From Octadecabacter antarcticus 307 (lineage in GTDB: Bacteria > Pseudomonadota > Alphaproteobacteria > Rhodobacterales > Rhodobacteraceae): a DNA stretch of 64,000 nt. Where the stretch lies: positions 424,501-488,500 of the forward strand of contig NC_020911.1 in assembly GCF_000155675.2 (NCBI RefSeq). The letters run 5' to 3'. This document shows, piece by piece, positions 10,027 to 19,039 of the stretch (positions within the stretch are counted from its first letter, which is position 1; each line of letters opens with the position of its first letter). A program made the position numbers and the translations under genes. Below the pieces are notes generated by a model. The model searched no databases. It worked only from the letters and a program-made list of their open reading frames with translations, and was not told the origin of the DNA.

Positions 10027-10989
10027 ATGTCTTCAAACGCCAAAGGCGCGCTTCTGGCGCTGATCGCATTCGGAGTGTTCGCGACCCATGATGTCTTCGT
10101 AAAGACCTTGGGCGCGATCTATTCACCGATCCAGATCGTGTTCTTCTCGGTGCTGTTTAGCTTTCCATTGGCGACCATCATGCTGATGCGTGATGCCAAA
10201 CCGGGCAATCTGTTGCCACGTCACCCGTGGTGGATGGCGCTGCGCACAGTTGCGTCGGTCGCAACGGCTGTGACGGCGTTTTACGCGTTCACAATCCTGC
10301 CTTTGGCGCAGACTTATGCGATTCTGTTTGCAGCGCCGTTGCTGATCACAATCCTGGCGATACCGATCTTGGGCGAAGTTGTGCGTTTGCGCCGTTGGCT
10401 TGCAGTTATTGTTGGTCTCACGGGCGTGCTTGTGGTGCTGCGTCCAGGATCGACGGATCTGAATTTAGGCCATGTGGCGGCATTGACGGCCGCTGTGGGC
10501 GGTTCCATCGCATCTATCGTCGTGCGCCGTATTGGGGCCGATGAACGCCCTGTCGTGATGCTGCTATACCCGATGATGGCAAACTTCGTTCTGATGGGAA
10601 TTGGATTGGCGTTCGTGTACATTCCGATGCCGATTGAACATCTTGGTTTGGTCGCGCTTGTGGCAGCATTTGCATGGACTGCAGGGCGCTGCATCATAGC
10701 CGCCTATCAATCCGGTGAGGCCGCGATCATTGCGCCAATGCAGTATTCCCAGATTATCTGGGCCACTGTGTATGGCGCGCTGTTTTTTGACGAACATATC
10801 GATCGTGCGACAATCATTGGCGCGAGCATTATTATTGCGTCTGGCATGTATATCGTTCTCCGCGAAAGCAGCGCTGGCGCATCGGCGACGACGCCCGTTT
10901 TGCGCACGCGGTCACGCCATGAAACTGGCACGTATCTGCGTGCGGGGCCCTTTTTGCGCCTTATGGGCCGACATCCCGACGACAAGTAA
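10027..10989 (+). CDS. EamA/DMT-family transporter
   Basis: A 320-aa inner-membrane protein with ten predicted helices in two EamA repeats. The first begins ALLALIAFGVFATHDVFVKTLG; the second carries HVAALTAAVGGSIASIVVRRIG and ends near ASIIIASGMYIVLRE. The hydrophilic tail of about 35 residues follows the last helix. DMT exporters move metabolites or amino acids; the substrate cannot be read from the sequence. The start lies 62 bp after leuB. It converges on the FAD oxidoreductase with 6 bp between the stops. Confidence 0.9.
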   Translation: MSSNAKGALLALIAFGVFATHDVFVKTLGAIYSPIQIVFFSVLFSFPLATIMLMRDAKPGNLLPRHPWWMALRTVASVATAVTAFYAFTILPLAQTYAILFAAPLLITILAIPILGEVVRLRRWLAVIVGLTGVLVVLRPGSTDLNLGHVAALTAAVGGSIASIVVRRIGADERPVVMLLYPMMANFVLMGIGLAFVYIPMPIEHLGLVALVAAFAWTAGRCIIAAYQSGEAAIIAPMQYSQIIWATVYGALFFDEHIDRATIIGASIIIASGMYIVLRESSAGASATTPVLRTRSRHETGTYLRAGPFLRLMGRHPDDK

Positions 10990-10995
10990 CGGCTG

Positions 10996-12213
10996 CTAGA
11001 TAATCGCGCTTTCGGCAAAGGGCCTGCCTGCAGCGATGCGGTCATATCCGAACGGCGCTAGGTCAAGGGTGCGGTATTCGCCATAGGTCAACAATTCAGC
11101 TGTTCCGCGCCCCATCGCAGGAGATTGCTGCAACCCGTGACCAGAAAACCCATTTACGAAGAAGAAGTTTTCAACCTCAGTGTGTGGCCCAAGAATCGCG
11201 TTCTGGTCCAAAGTGTTATAGTCATAATGCCCTGTCCATTCGGTGACGACTTTGATGGCCTCGAATTGGGGGATTCGGGTTGCAATGGTCGGCCAGATCT
11301 TGTCCTGCCATAGGCTGTGGTCCATGGTGAAATCGTTAAAATCTGCCGCCAGATCAGGGTGTGCATGGCCACCCGCCAGATAGGTTTTCGGACCGTCTTG
11401 TCGGAAATGCACGCCGGACGGATCAATCGTCAGCGGCAAGGCGCCAACAAGCGGTTGTTCGGCGGTAAATATCCACGTGAAACGCTTTCGCGGCTCAATC
11501 GGGATTTCGATCCCCGCCAGTCTGGCGGTCTTTGCCCCGCGTGGGCCTGTAGCATTGACGACCTTGCCACAAGAAATCACGTCGCCATTCGCAAGTGTGA
11601 CACTGTGAACGCGCGGCCCCACAACGCGCATCGAAACGACCTCGCCCGCAATGTATTCCACGCCACGTTCGCGCGCTGATCTGCGCCACCAATCGAATAC
11701 CGTGCCGCCGTCCCAGTAGCCTTCGTCGATAAGGTTAATGCTGCCCAACACGATGTCATCAACATTGTAAAACGGGTAGGCGGCCCTGATCTGGTCGGGC
11801 GTCATCAATTGCGTCGCTGCGCCCGCATCTAGCTGCACCTTTTGCGCGGTCCGCAATTGGCCCGCGAAGGCGTCGGTGTCGGCGAGATACATGTAGCCAA
11901 AGCTCTGAATCGACAGGTCCGGCACGCGGGCATCATTGCCCATGTACGCTTTAAAGCCCTTGATGAACGCAGCGCCGAATTGGGAAATCTTGACGTTCAA
12001 CGGATTGCTGAACTGCTGGCGAATACAAGAATTCGTATGGGCGGTCGCGCAGTTTGCATAAGTTGGGTCGCGTTCAATCACTAAAATCGTGCCGTCAAAA
12101 TCAGGATTATCTGTCAAGAACCACGCCACGGCGGACCCGTATATCGCGCCACCGACGATTACCACATCGTAGCTGTTGCGCGTAGCGCTTGTTTCAAATT
12201 GTCTAACTGCCAT
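10996..12213 (-). CDS. FAD-dependent oxidoreductase (DAO family)
   Basis: 405 aa. The N-terminal nucleotide-binding motif is SYDVVIVGGAIYGSAVAWFL (residues 14-33) with an acidic residue closing the second strand (VIERD). The body matches the DAO/glycine oxidase-sarcosine oxidase fold, ending in a typical NFFFVNGFSGHGLQQSPAMGRGTAELL segment. Such enzymes deaminate amino acids or demethylate N-methyl amines; the substrate is not determinable. It is divergent from the iron-binding protein gene, 171 bp away. Confidence 0.9.
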   Translation of the reverse strand: MAVRQFETSATRNSYDVVIVGGAIYGSAVAWFLTDNPDFDGTILVIERDPTYANCATAHTNSCIRQQFSNPLNVKISQFGAAFIKGFKAYMGNDARVPDLSIQSFGYMYLADTDAFAGQLRTAQKVQLDAGAATQLMTPDQIRAAYPFYNVDDIVLGSINLIDEGYWDGGTVFDWWRRSARERGVEYIAGEVVSMRVVGPRVHSVTLANGDVISCGKVVNATGPRGAKTARLAGIEIPIEPRKRFTWIFTAEQPLVGALPLTIDPSGVHFRQDGPKTYLAGGHAHPDLAADFNDFTMDHSLWQDKIWPTIATRIPQFEAIKVVTEWTGHYDYNTLDQNAILGPHTEVENFFFVNGFSGHGLQQSPAMGRGTAELLTYGEYRTLDLAPFGYDRIAAGRPFAESAII

Positions 12214-12345
12214 GCCTGATCCGCCTCGTTACCACTTGGGGCTTAAAATGCGGCGCCGGTCAAGCGTTGTTGGCCAAGCGTCATGGGTTAGGGATTAATT
12301 CCGATAAATTTAGTCAGGATTGCTTGACGGATGGATGCTAGGAAG

Positions 12346-12370
12346 ATATCTGATCGAAATAGTCAGATAT
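12346..12370 (+). promoter_or_regulatory. Iron-responsive operator (TGA-N9-TCA) upstream of the iron-binding protein gene
   Basis: ATATCTGA and TCAGATAT are perfect 8-bp arms around nine bases, with the core TGA-N9-TCA known for RirA/IRO sites and the related Iron-Rhodo-box. A -35-like TTGACG lies at 12324-12329, so the operator overlaps the expected -10 (about 12347). It ends 14 bp before the ATG. This supports iron repression of the gene; the regulator itself is not in the window. Confidence 0.75.
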
Positions 12371-12384
12371 AAAGGATAGACTAA

Positions 12385-13401
12385 ATGCCAACCAAAACTA
12401 TCACCCTTGCAGCGTTGTTGCTGAGCACTGCCGCACCTGTGTTCGCCGACGGTGAACTGAACTTGTATTCATCACGTCACTACGACACAGACGAACGGCT
12501 CTATTCAGATTTTGAGGCGGCTACAGGCATCACCATCAACCGGATCGAAGGCAAAGCTGATGAATTGATCGCGCGGATGGAAGCCGAAGGCGTGAATTCT
12601 CCTGCTGACGTGCTTTTGACTGTCGATACATCACGGCTTGAGAGGGCGAAGGATGCGGGAGTGCTGCAATCCATCGAAAGCGATATCCTTGAGGAACGTA
12701 TCCCGGCGAGCCTGCAGGACAGCGACAACCAATGGTACGGATTTTCCCAACGCGCACGGATCATTTTCTACGACAAGGCCAATGTTGAGAACCCGCCGCT
12801 GACATATCTCGCGCTTGCGGATCCTGCATACCAAGGCATGGTTTGTCACCGGTCATCGACCAATGTGTATTCACAGACGCTTTTGTCTAGCGTGATCGAG
12901 AACCACGGTGAAGAGGCAGCACGCGGTTGGGCACAAGGCGTTGTGAACAACTTTGCACGCGATCCACAAGGTGGCGATACCGACCAGTTGCGCGGTCTTG
13001 TGTCGGGCGAATGCGATATATCGATTTCGAACACTTACTATTTCGCCCGCGCGATCCGTACCGACGTTGACGGCCTGCCCGCCGACGCTCGCGAAAACAT
13101 CGGCTGGGTCTTTCCATCGCAAGATGCCGAAGGCGCACACATGAACTTGTCCGGCGGCGGCGTGGCAGCACACGCACCGAACCGCGACAATGCGGTCGCT
13201 TTCCTCGAATACCTTGCGTCAGATCAGGCGCAGCAGTATTTCTCTGCTGGAAACGATGAATACCCGGCGGTTCCCGGTGTTGAACTGTCCCCTTCGGTTC
13301 AGGCCTTGGGAGACTACATCGGCGATACAGTAAACCTAAGCGAGGTGGCTAAGAATTTGCCGCTTGCCCAAGAGATATTCAACGAAGTTAATTGGAAATA
13401 G
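12385..13401 (+). CDS. Fe(III) ABC transporter periplasmic binding protein
   Basis: 338 aa with a clear signal peptide (TLAALLLSTAAPVFA, cleavage after residue 22). The mature part matches the ferric-binding FbpA/FutA/IdiA family: LNLYSSRHYDTDERLYSDFEAATGI at the N-terminus and ISNTYYFARAI with the Tyr pair used for iron coordination. It delivers Fe3+ to an inner-membrane permease, here the convergent gene at 19088-20773. An iron-responsive operator lies directly upstream. Its original terminator was split by a transposon 30 bp after the stop. Confidence 0.93.
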   Translation: MPTKTITLAALLLSTAAPVFADGELNLYSSRHYDTDERLYSDFEAATGITINRIEGKADELIARMEAEGVNSPADVLLTVDTSRLERAKDAGVLQSIESDILEERIPASLQDSDNQWYGFSQRARIIFYDKANVENPPLTYLALADPAYQGMVCHRSSTNVYSQTLLSSVIENHGEEAARGWAQGVVNNFARDPQGGDTDQLRGLVSGECDISISNTYYFARAIRTDVDGLPADARENIGWVFPSQDAEGAHMNLSGGGVAAHAPNRDNAVAFLEYLASDQAQQYFSAGNDEYPAVPGVELSPSVQALGDYIGDTVNLSEVAKNLPLAQEIFNEVNWK

Positions 13402-13413
13402 CCTTAAGCAATC

Positions 13414-13439
13414 CAAAAAAAGGGGGGCGTGGTCAAGGC
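13414..13439. terminator. Left half of a bidirectional terminator split by a transposon
   Basis: A7 followed by G6 and the arm GGGGCGTGG (13424-13432). Its partner CCGCGCCCC followed by TTTT lies at 19074-19086. Joined after removing 13440-19074 (element plus one target copy), they form a 9-bp stem with loop TCAAGG flanked by A and T tracts, reading as a terminator on both strands. GGTCAAGGC (13431-13439) is the left target-site duplicate. Confidence 0.75.
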
Positions 13440-13465
13440 TGACGCATTCCGGCTTTTGGGACACA
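13440..13465 (+). repeat. Left terminal inverted repeat of the outer transposon
   Basis: Begins TGACGCATTCCGGC and ends TTTTGGGACACA. It is identical over 26 bp to the reverse complement of 19040-19065. Confidence 0.9.
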
Positions 13466-13471
13466 GAACTG

Positions 13472-13510
13472 ACGCCTACCAAGTTTTTGCTTGGTAGGCG
13501 TTTGATTTTA
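13472..13510. terminator. Hairpin with T-rich tail just inside the left transposon end
   Basis: Twelve-bp perfect arms ACGCCTACCAAG (13472-13483) and CTTGGTAGGCGT (13490-13501) with a 6-nt loop, followed by TTGATTTT. It lies between the inverted repeat and the transposase start, where it would block transcription entering from outside, a common device in IS elements to limit impinging transcription. Confidence 0.65.
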
Positions 13511-13826
13511 CAGATCATTTAGAGATAGGAGATACTAAGAGTTGGGGGAGAAGTGTCCCGCGACCACACATTGCAAAAAATGTCCGAAAGGTTTCCGTTT
13601 CATCCGAAACGACCAACATCTCTTTCGGCTTTGGAGGCCATCTTGACGAAACGACAGATAGGAAATCTGATGGTCAAGAGTGTTCCAAAACTAAACTTGC
13701 GTGAAGTTTATCCCGCAGTGTCCGAAGAAATCAACCACAATACTTGTGGTGATGTCGATTGCGACTGACCTGTGCCCCAATTTCCCTCCAGCTTTGCGCG
13801 GAGTCCTTGGTGCTAAATCTTTGACC

Positions 13827-14162
13827 TTAAGCGGCCATCTTGTCGATGATCCTTCTCTCTAAAAATTCCATTGGCGTCAGGTTCCCCAGAGCTGAATGTG
13901 GTCTGCGCCAGTTGTAGTCGTCCTGCCATTCTTCAAGCGTTTTGCGGGCGTCGCCCAATGTAGCAAACAGCGTTTCATTGAGGCATTCATCTCTTAGTTT
14001 ACCGTTGAAGCTTTCGATGAACCCGTTCTGCTGGGGCTTGCCCCCTCTCATGGTTTGCAAGCAAACCACTGCCGGGCGGCGGGACGCGATATAATGCCAA
14101 TCGATACCCGTATTTTGAACCCATTTGAGGATCGCCATGCTGGTGAATTCTGTGCCGTAACA
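13827..14162 (-). pseudogene. IS3-family orfB, 3' half (integrase domain end)
   Basis: Encodes the end of the rve integrase core: [24 protein letters not shown], then [18 protein letters not shown] with the catalytic Glu, then the usual [15 protein letters not shown] end. Between HYIA and GKPQQNGF sit 14 residues that do not belong to the family; they are translated from a palindromic element at 14044-14083. The gene is cut at 14162 by the IS110-family insertion; about 27 codons between this half and 15857 are missing. Confidence 0.85.
14044..14083 (+). repeat. ~40-bp palindromic element, copy H1 (in-frame in IS3 orfB)
   Basis: Begins CCTCTC, has the core GGTTTGCAAGCAAACC, then CTGCCGGGC. 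Compared with the expected IAPGKPQQN protein sequence the net insertion is 39 bp, so the frame is kept and the element is translated. Confidence 0.75.
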
Positions 14163-14185
14163 CCTTCGGAATATCGCTAATTTAA

Positions 14186-14235
14186 GGCTATGACTGCCTG
14201 CGCAGCCCCAAATAACGCAGCAGGTGGTCATAGCC
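14186..14235 (+). ncRNA. Long hairpin in the left end of the nested IS110 copy, candidate bridge-RNA segment
   Basis: GGCTATGAC (14186-14194) pairs perfectly with GTCATAGCC (14227-14235), and inner CCTGCG/CGCAG pairing extends the stem. It lies 57 bp before the transposase ATG. IS110-group elements encode a structured bridge RNA in the noncoding end next to the recombinase, so this is a reasonable candidate. I cannot identify target and donor loops without intact copies to compare. Confidence 0.35.
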
Positions 14236-14291
14236 GTGCCTCAGGTCCCTACGGTGGTTTTGTACAAACCACACCGCAAAGGAGACCAACT

Positions 14292-15553
14292 ATGACCGAT
14301 ATCATTATTACACAAACTGCGCCCGTTTTGGTGGCCATCGATATCTCGAAGGCCCGCGACGAAGTTCTCATTGCTATTGCGGACAAGAAGCGCTGCCGTC
14401 GTTTGACTGTTCTGAACCAGCTAGACGACTTCAATCGTCTAATCACATCGCTTGCCTGCTACGGCCGCCCTGTCCGTGTAGCTTTTGAAGCAACGGGTAA
14501 TTATCACCGTGCCTTGGCTTATCATCTTGCCGCAGCAGGTTTTGAGTTGAAGTTGGTGTCATCTGTGGCCCTGGCCAGAACGCGAGAGGCCTTGCACAAC
14601 AGTTGGGACAAAAACGACCCTAAGGATGCCCAGGTCATTCTTCACATGATGGAGATCGGGAACGAGCAGTTTTATCATGCCCCCCTCGTGCGTGGCACTA
14701 ACGACATCCAAGAGCTTTCCAAAACGCATGACATCGTATCCAAGTCGAAGACCGAGTTGTGGCACCGAGTTGTGGCACCGAGTTTTAACCCATTATCTGC
14801 CGCTGTATTTTCCTGAAGCTGATCGTTTCCATCGCAGTTCTCGCAGTTCTCGCAGTGACTGGTTCTTTGCTTTCCTTGAACGTTATCCGTCACCACACTT
14901 GATCTCAGCCATGAGCAAGGAGGCATTCATCGCTGACGCTTGGGATGTGGTGGGCCTCAAGGTTGCAAAAGAGCGTTTACTTTCAGATATCTACGAGACT
15001 GCCAAAGTATCAGTCGGACTGCCGGTTGCCGCAGATTCCGACGCGATAAGCATGTTCAAAAGGAACGTCAGAGTAGCCCTGCTACAGATCGCCTCGCAGC
15101 ACACTAAATCAGGTCAAAGGGGGGTGGCCGGATGCCCCGGAACCCCCGGCCGGATCAAATCGGTATGGGTGGCCGGATTGCCCCGGAATACGCAATGCTT
15201 TGACAATTTTGGCAGAAGCTGGGGATGTACGGCGCTTTCGTCATCACCGGCAGTTTTTGAAGTTCTGTGGAATGGACCTTGCGACTATGCAATCAGGTAC
15301 ATTCAGAGGGCAAACCAAACTGTCAAAATATGGCAATGCTCGGCTTCGTTGAACGCTTTGGATGGCTGGACAGGTTGCTATTCTGCAGCGCACCAACAGC
15401 TTCCGCGACAAGTTCGAGCGCTACATCGCCAAAGACCGTCACAACACCCATTTGCGCCGAAAGGCGTACACCGCAATCGCAGCGAAGATGGCCCGAACCG
15501 TTCATGGGATCATCAAGCACGGCGAACCATATCGCCCCTTCTTTGAGGGGTGA
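14292..15553 (+). pseudogene. IS110-family transposase, broken by small duplications and an IS21-like fragment
   Basis: ATG 14292 follows AAAGGAGACC. The DEDD half is recognisable: VAIDISKARDEV (first Asp), VAFEATGNYHRALAYHL, then WDKNDPKDAQVIL. A 13-bp perfect tandem duplication (14756-14768 and 14769-14781) shifts the frame after TELWHRV. The correct frame then continues LTHYLPLYFPEADRF...RSDWFFAFLERYPSP. A 74-bp foreign piece at 15120-15193 replaces the helix-hairpin-helix region; family sequence resumes at NALTILAEAGD. Further shifts follow before the final HLRRKAYTAIAAKMARTVHG...PFFEG. Not functional. Confidence 0.88.
15120..15193. repeat. IS21-like terminal-repeat fragment inside the IS110 transposase
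   Basis: Three degenerate copies of a 22-23-bp unit with core GGCCGGA start at 15126, 15148 and 15171, each followed some bases later by CGG. Multiple short subterminal repeats of this kind are typical of IS21-family ends. No istA/istB is present, so this is a footprint or deletion remnant. Confidence 0.55.
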
Positions 15554-15856
15554 TCGACAGCAGTAGGACCTTTCTCTGTAAGGGCCGTGGAGGCAGACAA
15601 CTGACCTCGTAGATAATGTTTAGGCCTTCTGCTCAACGACCCAAAGATCTCGTCTTAAGGACGGTGAGAGCCGCAAAAGCGTACTCTGTGTTTGTTATGG
15701 GAGAGACAGTTCGTTGACCAAAATGCCAAACTGAGCAATGCTTCTAACGTGTCGAGACGCCTCGATGCGACAATAACCTGACGCCAATTCAGCTAATCAT
15801 TCCGCGCATAGGACGTTATCGACACGTATGGTTTGGGGTTTGCCGCGCTCAGCATG

Positions 15857-16364
15857 ATGTGTCCGCGACAAGTACCAGGTTCTCGCGGCTGAAGTCATCG
15901 ACAACCGTCAGAATACGAAACCGGCGACCGTCAGTCAGCGCGTCAGACACAAAATCTAATGACCATCTCTGGTTAGGACCATCACAGGCAGCACCATCGG
16001 CTTCCGCGTGCCCAAAGCGCGCTTTCTACCGCCCCTACGACGCACTTGGAGCTTCTCTTCAGTGTAAATGCGTCTCACCTTTTTGTGGTTCACCGCAAAG
16101 CCTTCGCGCGCGATCATCACATGAACACGACGGCAACCAAACCGTCGCCGCTCCCTCGAAACCCGCTTGATGGCATCACGCAACTCAGCGTCATCGCCAC
16201 GGCGAGACGGATACCGCACCGTTGATCGATCAACTTGCAAGACATCGCACGCCCCCTCTCGGCAGATTGCTTTGCAATCGCCTGCCGGGCAATGGTCGCT
16301 GGCTAACCTGATGAGTTTCCATCAAGTGAACCACAGCTTTAAGCTTCCCAACGGGCGTCACCAT
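15857..16364 (-). pseudogene. IS3-family orfB, 5' half
   Basis: The natural start is the ATG at 16364, reading MVTPVGKLKAVVHLMETHQVSQ. A 40-bp palindromic element at 16255-16294 then breaks the frame; removing exactly 40 bp restores QRRAC before DVLQVDRSTVRYPSRRG. The family sequence continues RRFGCRRVHVMIAREG...NHKKVRRIY, and after one more small frame shift near 15985 gives GPNQRWSLDFVSDALTDGRRF (first catalytic Asp region), ending at LVADTS where the IS110 copy begins. Confidence 0.85.
16255..16294 (+). repeat. 40-bp palindromic element, copy H2 (in IS3 orfB)
   Basis: Begins CCTCTC, core GATTGCTTTGCAATC, then CTGCCGGGCAATG. Deleting these 40 bp rejoins CAGCGAC with GGGCGTGC as Gln-Arg-Arg-Ala-Cys, the expected IS3 orfB sequence. 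Confidence 0.85.
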
Positions 16365-16662
16365 TTTTTTGAATTGATGTCTCGCAACATTGCATTGTCC
16401 CTCGCCTGACAGGGTATTGCGCAGCAATGTCCCGAGAAGAGAGCATCTGTTCCGCTAGCAGCTTCTTTAGCTTCCCGTTCTCGTCTTCCAAGGCCCGCAA
16501 CCGCTTCGCGTCAGACGGCTCCATGCCTCCATACTTCGATGTGTATTTATAGAACGTCGCTGAACTGATCCCGTGCCGCCGACATACATCAGCAGTCTTC
16601 TCCCCAGATTCCTGTTCTTTGATAATTGCTATGATCTGTTCGTCTGTAAATCGTGCCTTCAT
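16358..16662 (-). pseudogene. IS3-family orfA (helix-turn-helix protein), interrupted by a palindromic element
   Basis: ATG 16662. Encodes the HTH_Tnp_1 domain (FTDEQIIAIIKEQESGEKTADVCRRHGISSATFY) and the leucine-zipper-like SDAKRLRALEDENGKLKKLLAEQML. A 41-bp palindromic element (16400-16440) then interrupts it. Removing the 41 bp gives DNAMLRDINSKKW and a TGA at 16358, with A7 just before, the expected -1 slippage signal that would place ribosomes in the orfB frame. This agreement supports the reconstruction. Confidence 0.88.
16400..16440 (-). repeat. ~40-bp palindromic element, copy H3 (in IS3 orfA), divergent
   Basis: On the minus strand it reads TCTTCTCGGG, then CATTGCTGCGCAAT, then CCCTGTCAGGC. 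Same plan as the other copies (ATTGC/GCAAT stem) but less similar; 41 bp by reading-frame reconstruction. Confidence 0.6.
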
Positions 16663-19039
16663 TTGTCCGTCCTTTTGTTGGGCGGACTCTACACAAATCT
16701 GGAGGAGTTTTAGGGGCGCAGGTCACGACAACGACGGTGTTGCTCCGGATTTTTCGCTACCCACCTTCAAGGGCCGCAATGCTACTCAACGCAAACTTCT
16801 CGCATCAATAAAGCTGCCAGCCCTTGCGACTGGCAAAGGCATATACACGCTCGACGGTGATGATAAGGCGTCGAGGGTATCCCAGGTTTTCGAGTATCAG
16901 GGCGATCCGCACGCTTGGGATGACGGGAGAAATCTCATTTGCCATCATCAAAAGGGAAACCGAACCTGCGAGGTATCGTTTAATATTTTCTCGAATGAAC
17001 ATCTCCTCGACGAAATCGACAGGCTGATGACACAGAATGGACTACTTGAAGGGCCAGTCTGTGGGTGTTGTGGCGCTCGGTATCTGGATGCACCGGACGA
17101 GTTTATCTTCAATGGAACGCACGGCAAACTCGCGCCCGCGCGTAGAGGGAAGCGGCCGAAGCCTTCTGGATTCCGGATCATTCATAAACCCTGTAAAGGG
17201 CAGCCCGGTGCGCGTATCTCCGTTTCCCTGGACCATCAGGCACAAAAGAAGAAGAGCGATAATGGTGCGCCTGCTCAGGGAGTTGGTCAATGGCGCAAGT
17301 ATCAACGACCTCCAACGCCTTTTGTCGGACCCCGATACGGGCAAGAAATGCGGTGTGAGCCGTATTTACAGTCGTATTTTCTTTTTGGAAAAGATCCTGC
17401 TCGCGTTTGAGCGCGCGAAACTGCAAGATTGGAAAGCTAAGGAAGACGCATCCGACCGGTTCAGCCATATGCGCATCGCGCACGATGATGTGGTCATTTC
17501 AGTAAACTGGGAAAGTCGGTTTGATCGCCGCCTGACGCCTCTTCACTGCTCGGTCAGCGCAGACATCCGCAGTGGATATGTCTTCCGGATTGATGCCAAC
17601 TTCGACCCGCGTGTCGATCCTGCTGCTTTCTTCGAAGAGCACTACCTCGATGTTGCCGGCCAGCCCCGCAATATCCGTAAACAATACACCCAGAAGTCTG
17701 GCAAGGTCGTGAGCGCCCCATTGCTTCACTTCCAAAGGCCGAGCGGTAGGTTTGATGAGGCCGCGTTCTTTGCCAGCGCCGAGAGTAGCTGGCGGGTTTT
17801 TGAGGAAAAGTTGAAGAAGGCCTATGAGGAAGACATTTCTTGCGGCATTGATCTGCCCGATGATGTTCAGCAAGGTCTTTGGGAATCAGGTGCGCGACGC
17901 CGGGTTCTCAATGAGATCCGCAACGGATACTTCGGCCTTGTAGATACCAACCGCGATCACCGCGGCAGTTTCAAGGGGGTAGTCGTTAAACAGACCTATA
18001 CAAAGGCTGCGCACCTTGCGTGCCTGCGAAAGATGCTGCCAGATGGCAAGATTACCCTGGTTGGCGAACAAGAAGCTGCGATGGTGCGAGTTGTCCCTCA
18101 CATTTTCCGAGACTTGATTAGGGAGGACAAGTTCGAATGGTTTGTGATGTCCTTCGACAAGGAAGCTTCTACGCCAACGAACCAAAGCCGTATCAAAAAA
18201 TTCGAAAAGGCGTTCGAGGAGTTTGGTGAGATTCAGACGCGGATTGTAGGCGAAGAGCTTCCGAGATGGGAGCTATTGAGACGGTTCTGCGCAGCAGGGC
18301 TAATGCCAGCAGTGAAGACTGATAGCCAGGACGCGGTGCATCCTTTTCCGATCGCCAACTTTCAATCTGCCCAGTTCCCACAGTTCTGGGCCAGCTCGCC
18401 TGTCCAGCATTACGGTGAGACCGAAAAGACGGTGGGCTTTCCAGTGCTCCGGTCAAAATAGCGAAAGCGTTTGAAGTCGGTAGGCTTCGATCAAAAGATA
18501 GCTGATGACGATCTAAGGGAGGCGCTCGCTCGTCGTGTGTTGAACACCACAATCCAGCCTGTATGAACCGCTTTTATGAACTCTGTGCGGAGCCGGATCA
18601 GTCCAACCGCGCGGGCAGGTGGGCGCGGCAGTCGAAACGGTCCCAGCTACATAAACGGCGCAGTATTTAATCCTGCTAGCTTGGTCGCCCTGCTCAATAT
18701 CTATCGCGTGTATTACAACTGGTTCGAGACACGGCAGTATGTAGCGTCTGGGTCGTCGGGGCAGGGCACAACCGAGGTGGCCCAAGGTGTCTCTACAGTG
18801 CGGGTTCCTGGATCGTCCAAATCCCTGAAAGTCCCGAAGCGGCGAACCGCCGCGCCGGTAATGCGGACCCCGGCGATGCGGCTGGGTGCCGACAATCCAA
18901 AGAACAAGGCACCTGATCCACGCAGGATCTTTTATCGACCTTGGTTGTTCCACGGCACACCGCTTTGGAGAAAGTTCGAGACACGGTAATGGCTTTCTCA
19001 ATCAAGAGGCCCCCGCGAAATAAATCGCGAAAGCCTCTA

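Larger units (their letters stand above)
14163..15856 (+). mobile_element. IS110-family element nested in the IS3 copy
   Basis: The boundaries are set by loss and recovery of the IS3 orfB frame on either side, so they are approximate to a few bases; about 80 bp of orfB are missing, so a deletion accompanied or followed insertion. It contains a structured left noncoding end, a damaged DEDD transposase and about 300 bp of right noncoding sequence (15554-15856) in which I see no gene. Confidence 0.7.
13766..16725 (-). mobile_element. IS3-family element, itself interrupted by an IS110-type element
   Basis: The left end TGACCTGTGCCCC at 13766 and the right end (reverse complement TGACCTGCGCCCC) ending at 16725 are imperfect inverted repeats. 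The direct repeat CGAC at 13762-13765 and 16726-16729 is a 4-bp target duplication. orfA and orfB lie on the minus strand in IS3 order. An IS110-family copy sits inside orfB, and three palindromic ~40-bp elements sit in its coding sequences. Confidence 0.9.
13553..18989 (+). pseudogene. Very long transposase-like gene of the outer element, interrupted and mutated
   Basis: Reading from 13553 (GTG; or ATG 13580) to the IS3 insertion at 13766, then from 16730, gives one in-frame product (...GDVDCD/NDGVAPDF...), so the 71-codon left ORF is its N-terminus. About 824 codons in all. Visible: a zinc-ribbon-like stretch (CGCCGARYL...FNGTHG...KPC) near codon 180, a helix-turn-helix-like SINDLQRLL...GVSRIYSRIFFLEK, then a region with IAHDDVVISVNWESRFDRR that could be a DDE-type core. 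Damage besides the IS: a frameshift near 17265, TAG at 18459 and TGA at 18564, after which the same frame runs to 18989. IS1-like in domain order but far longer; family unknown. Confidence 0.75.

Noticed and set aside
13472..13501. Terminator of the iron-binding gene
   Set aside because: It lies inside the transposon ends; the native terminator is the split one at 13414/19087.
13553..13768. Independent 71-codon gene downstream of the iron-binding protein
   Set aside because: It joins in frame with 16730 onward when the IS3 is removed, so it is the N-terminus of the transposase-like gene.
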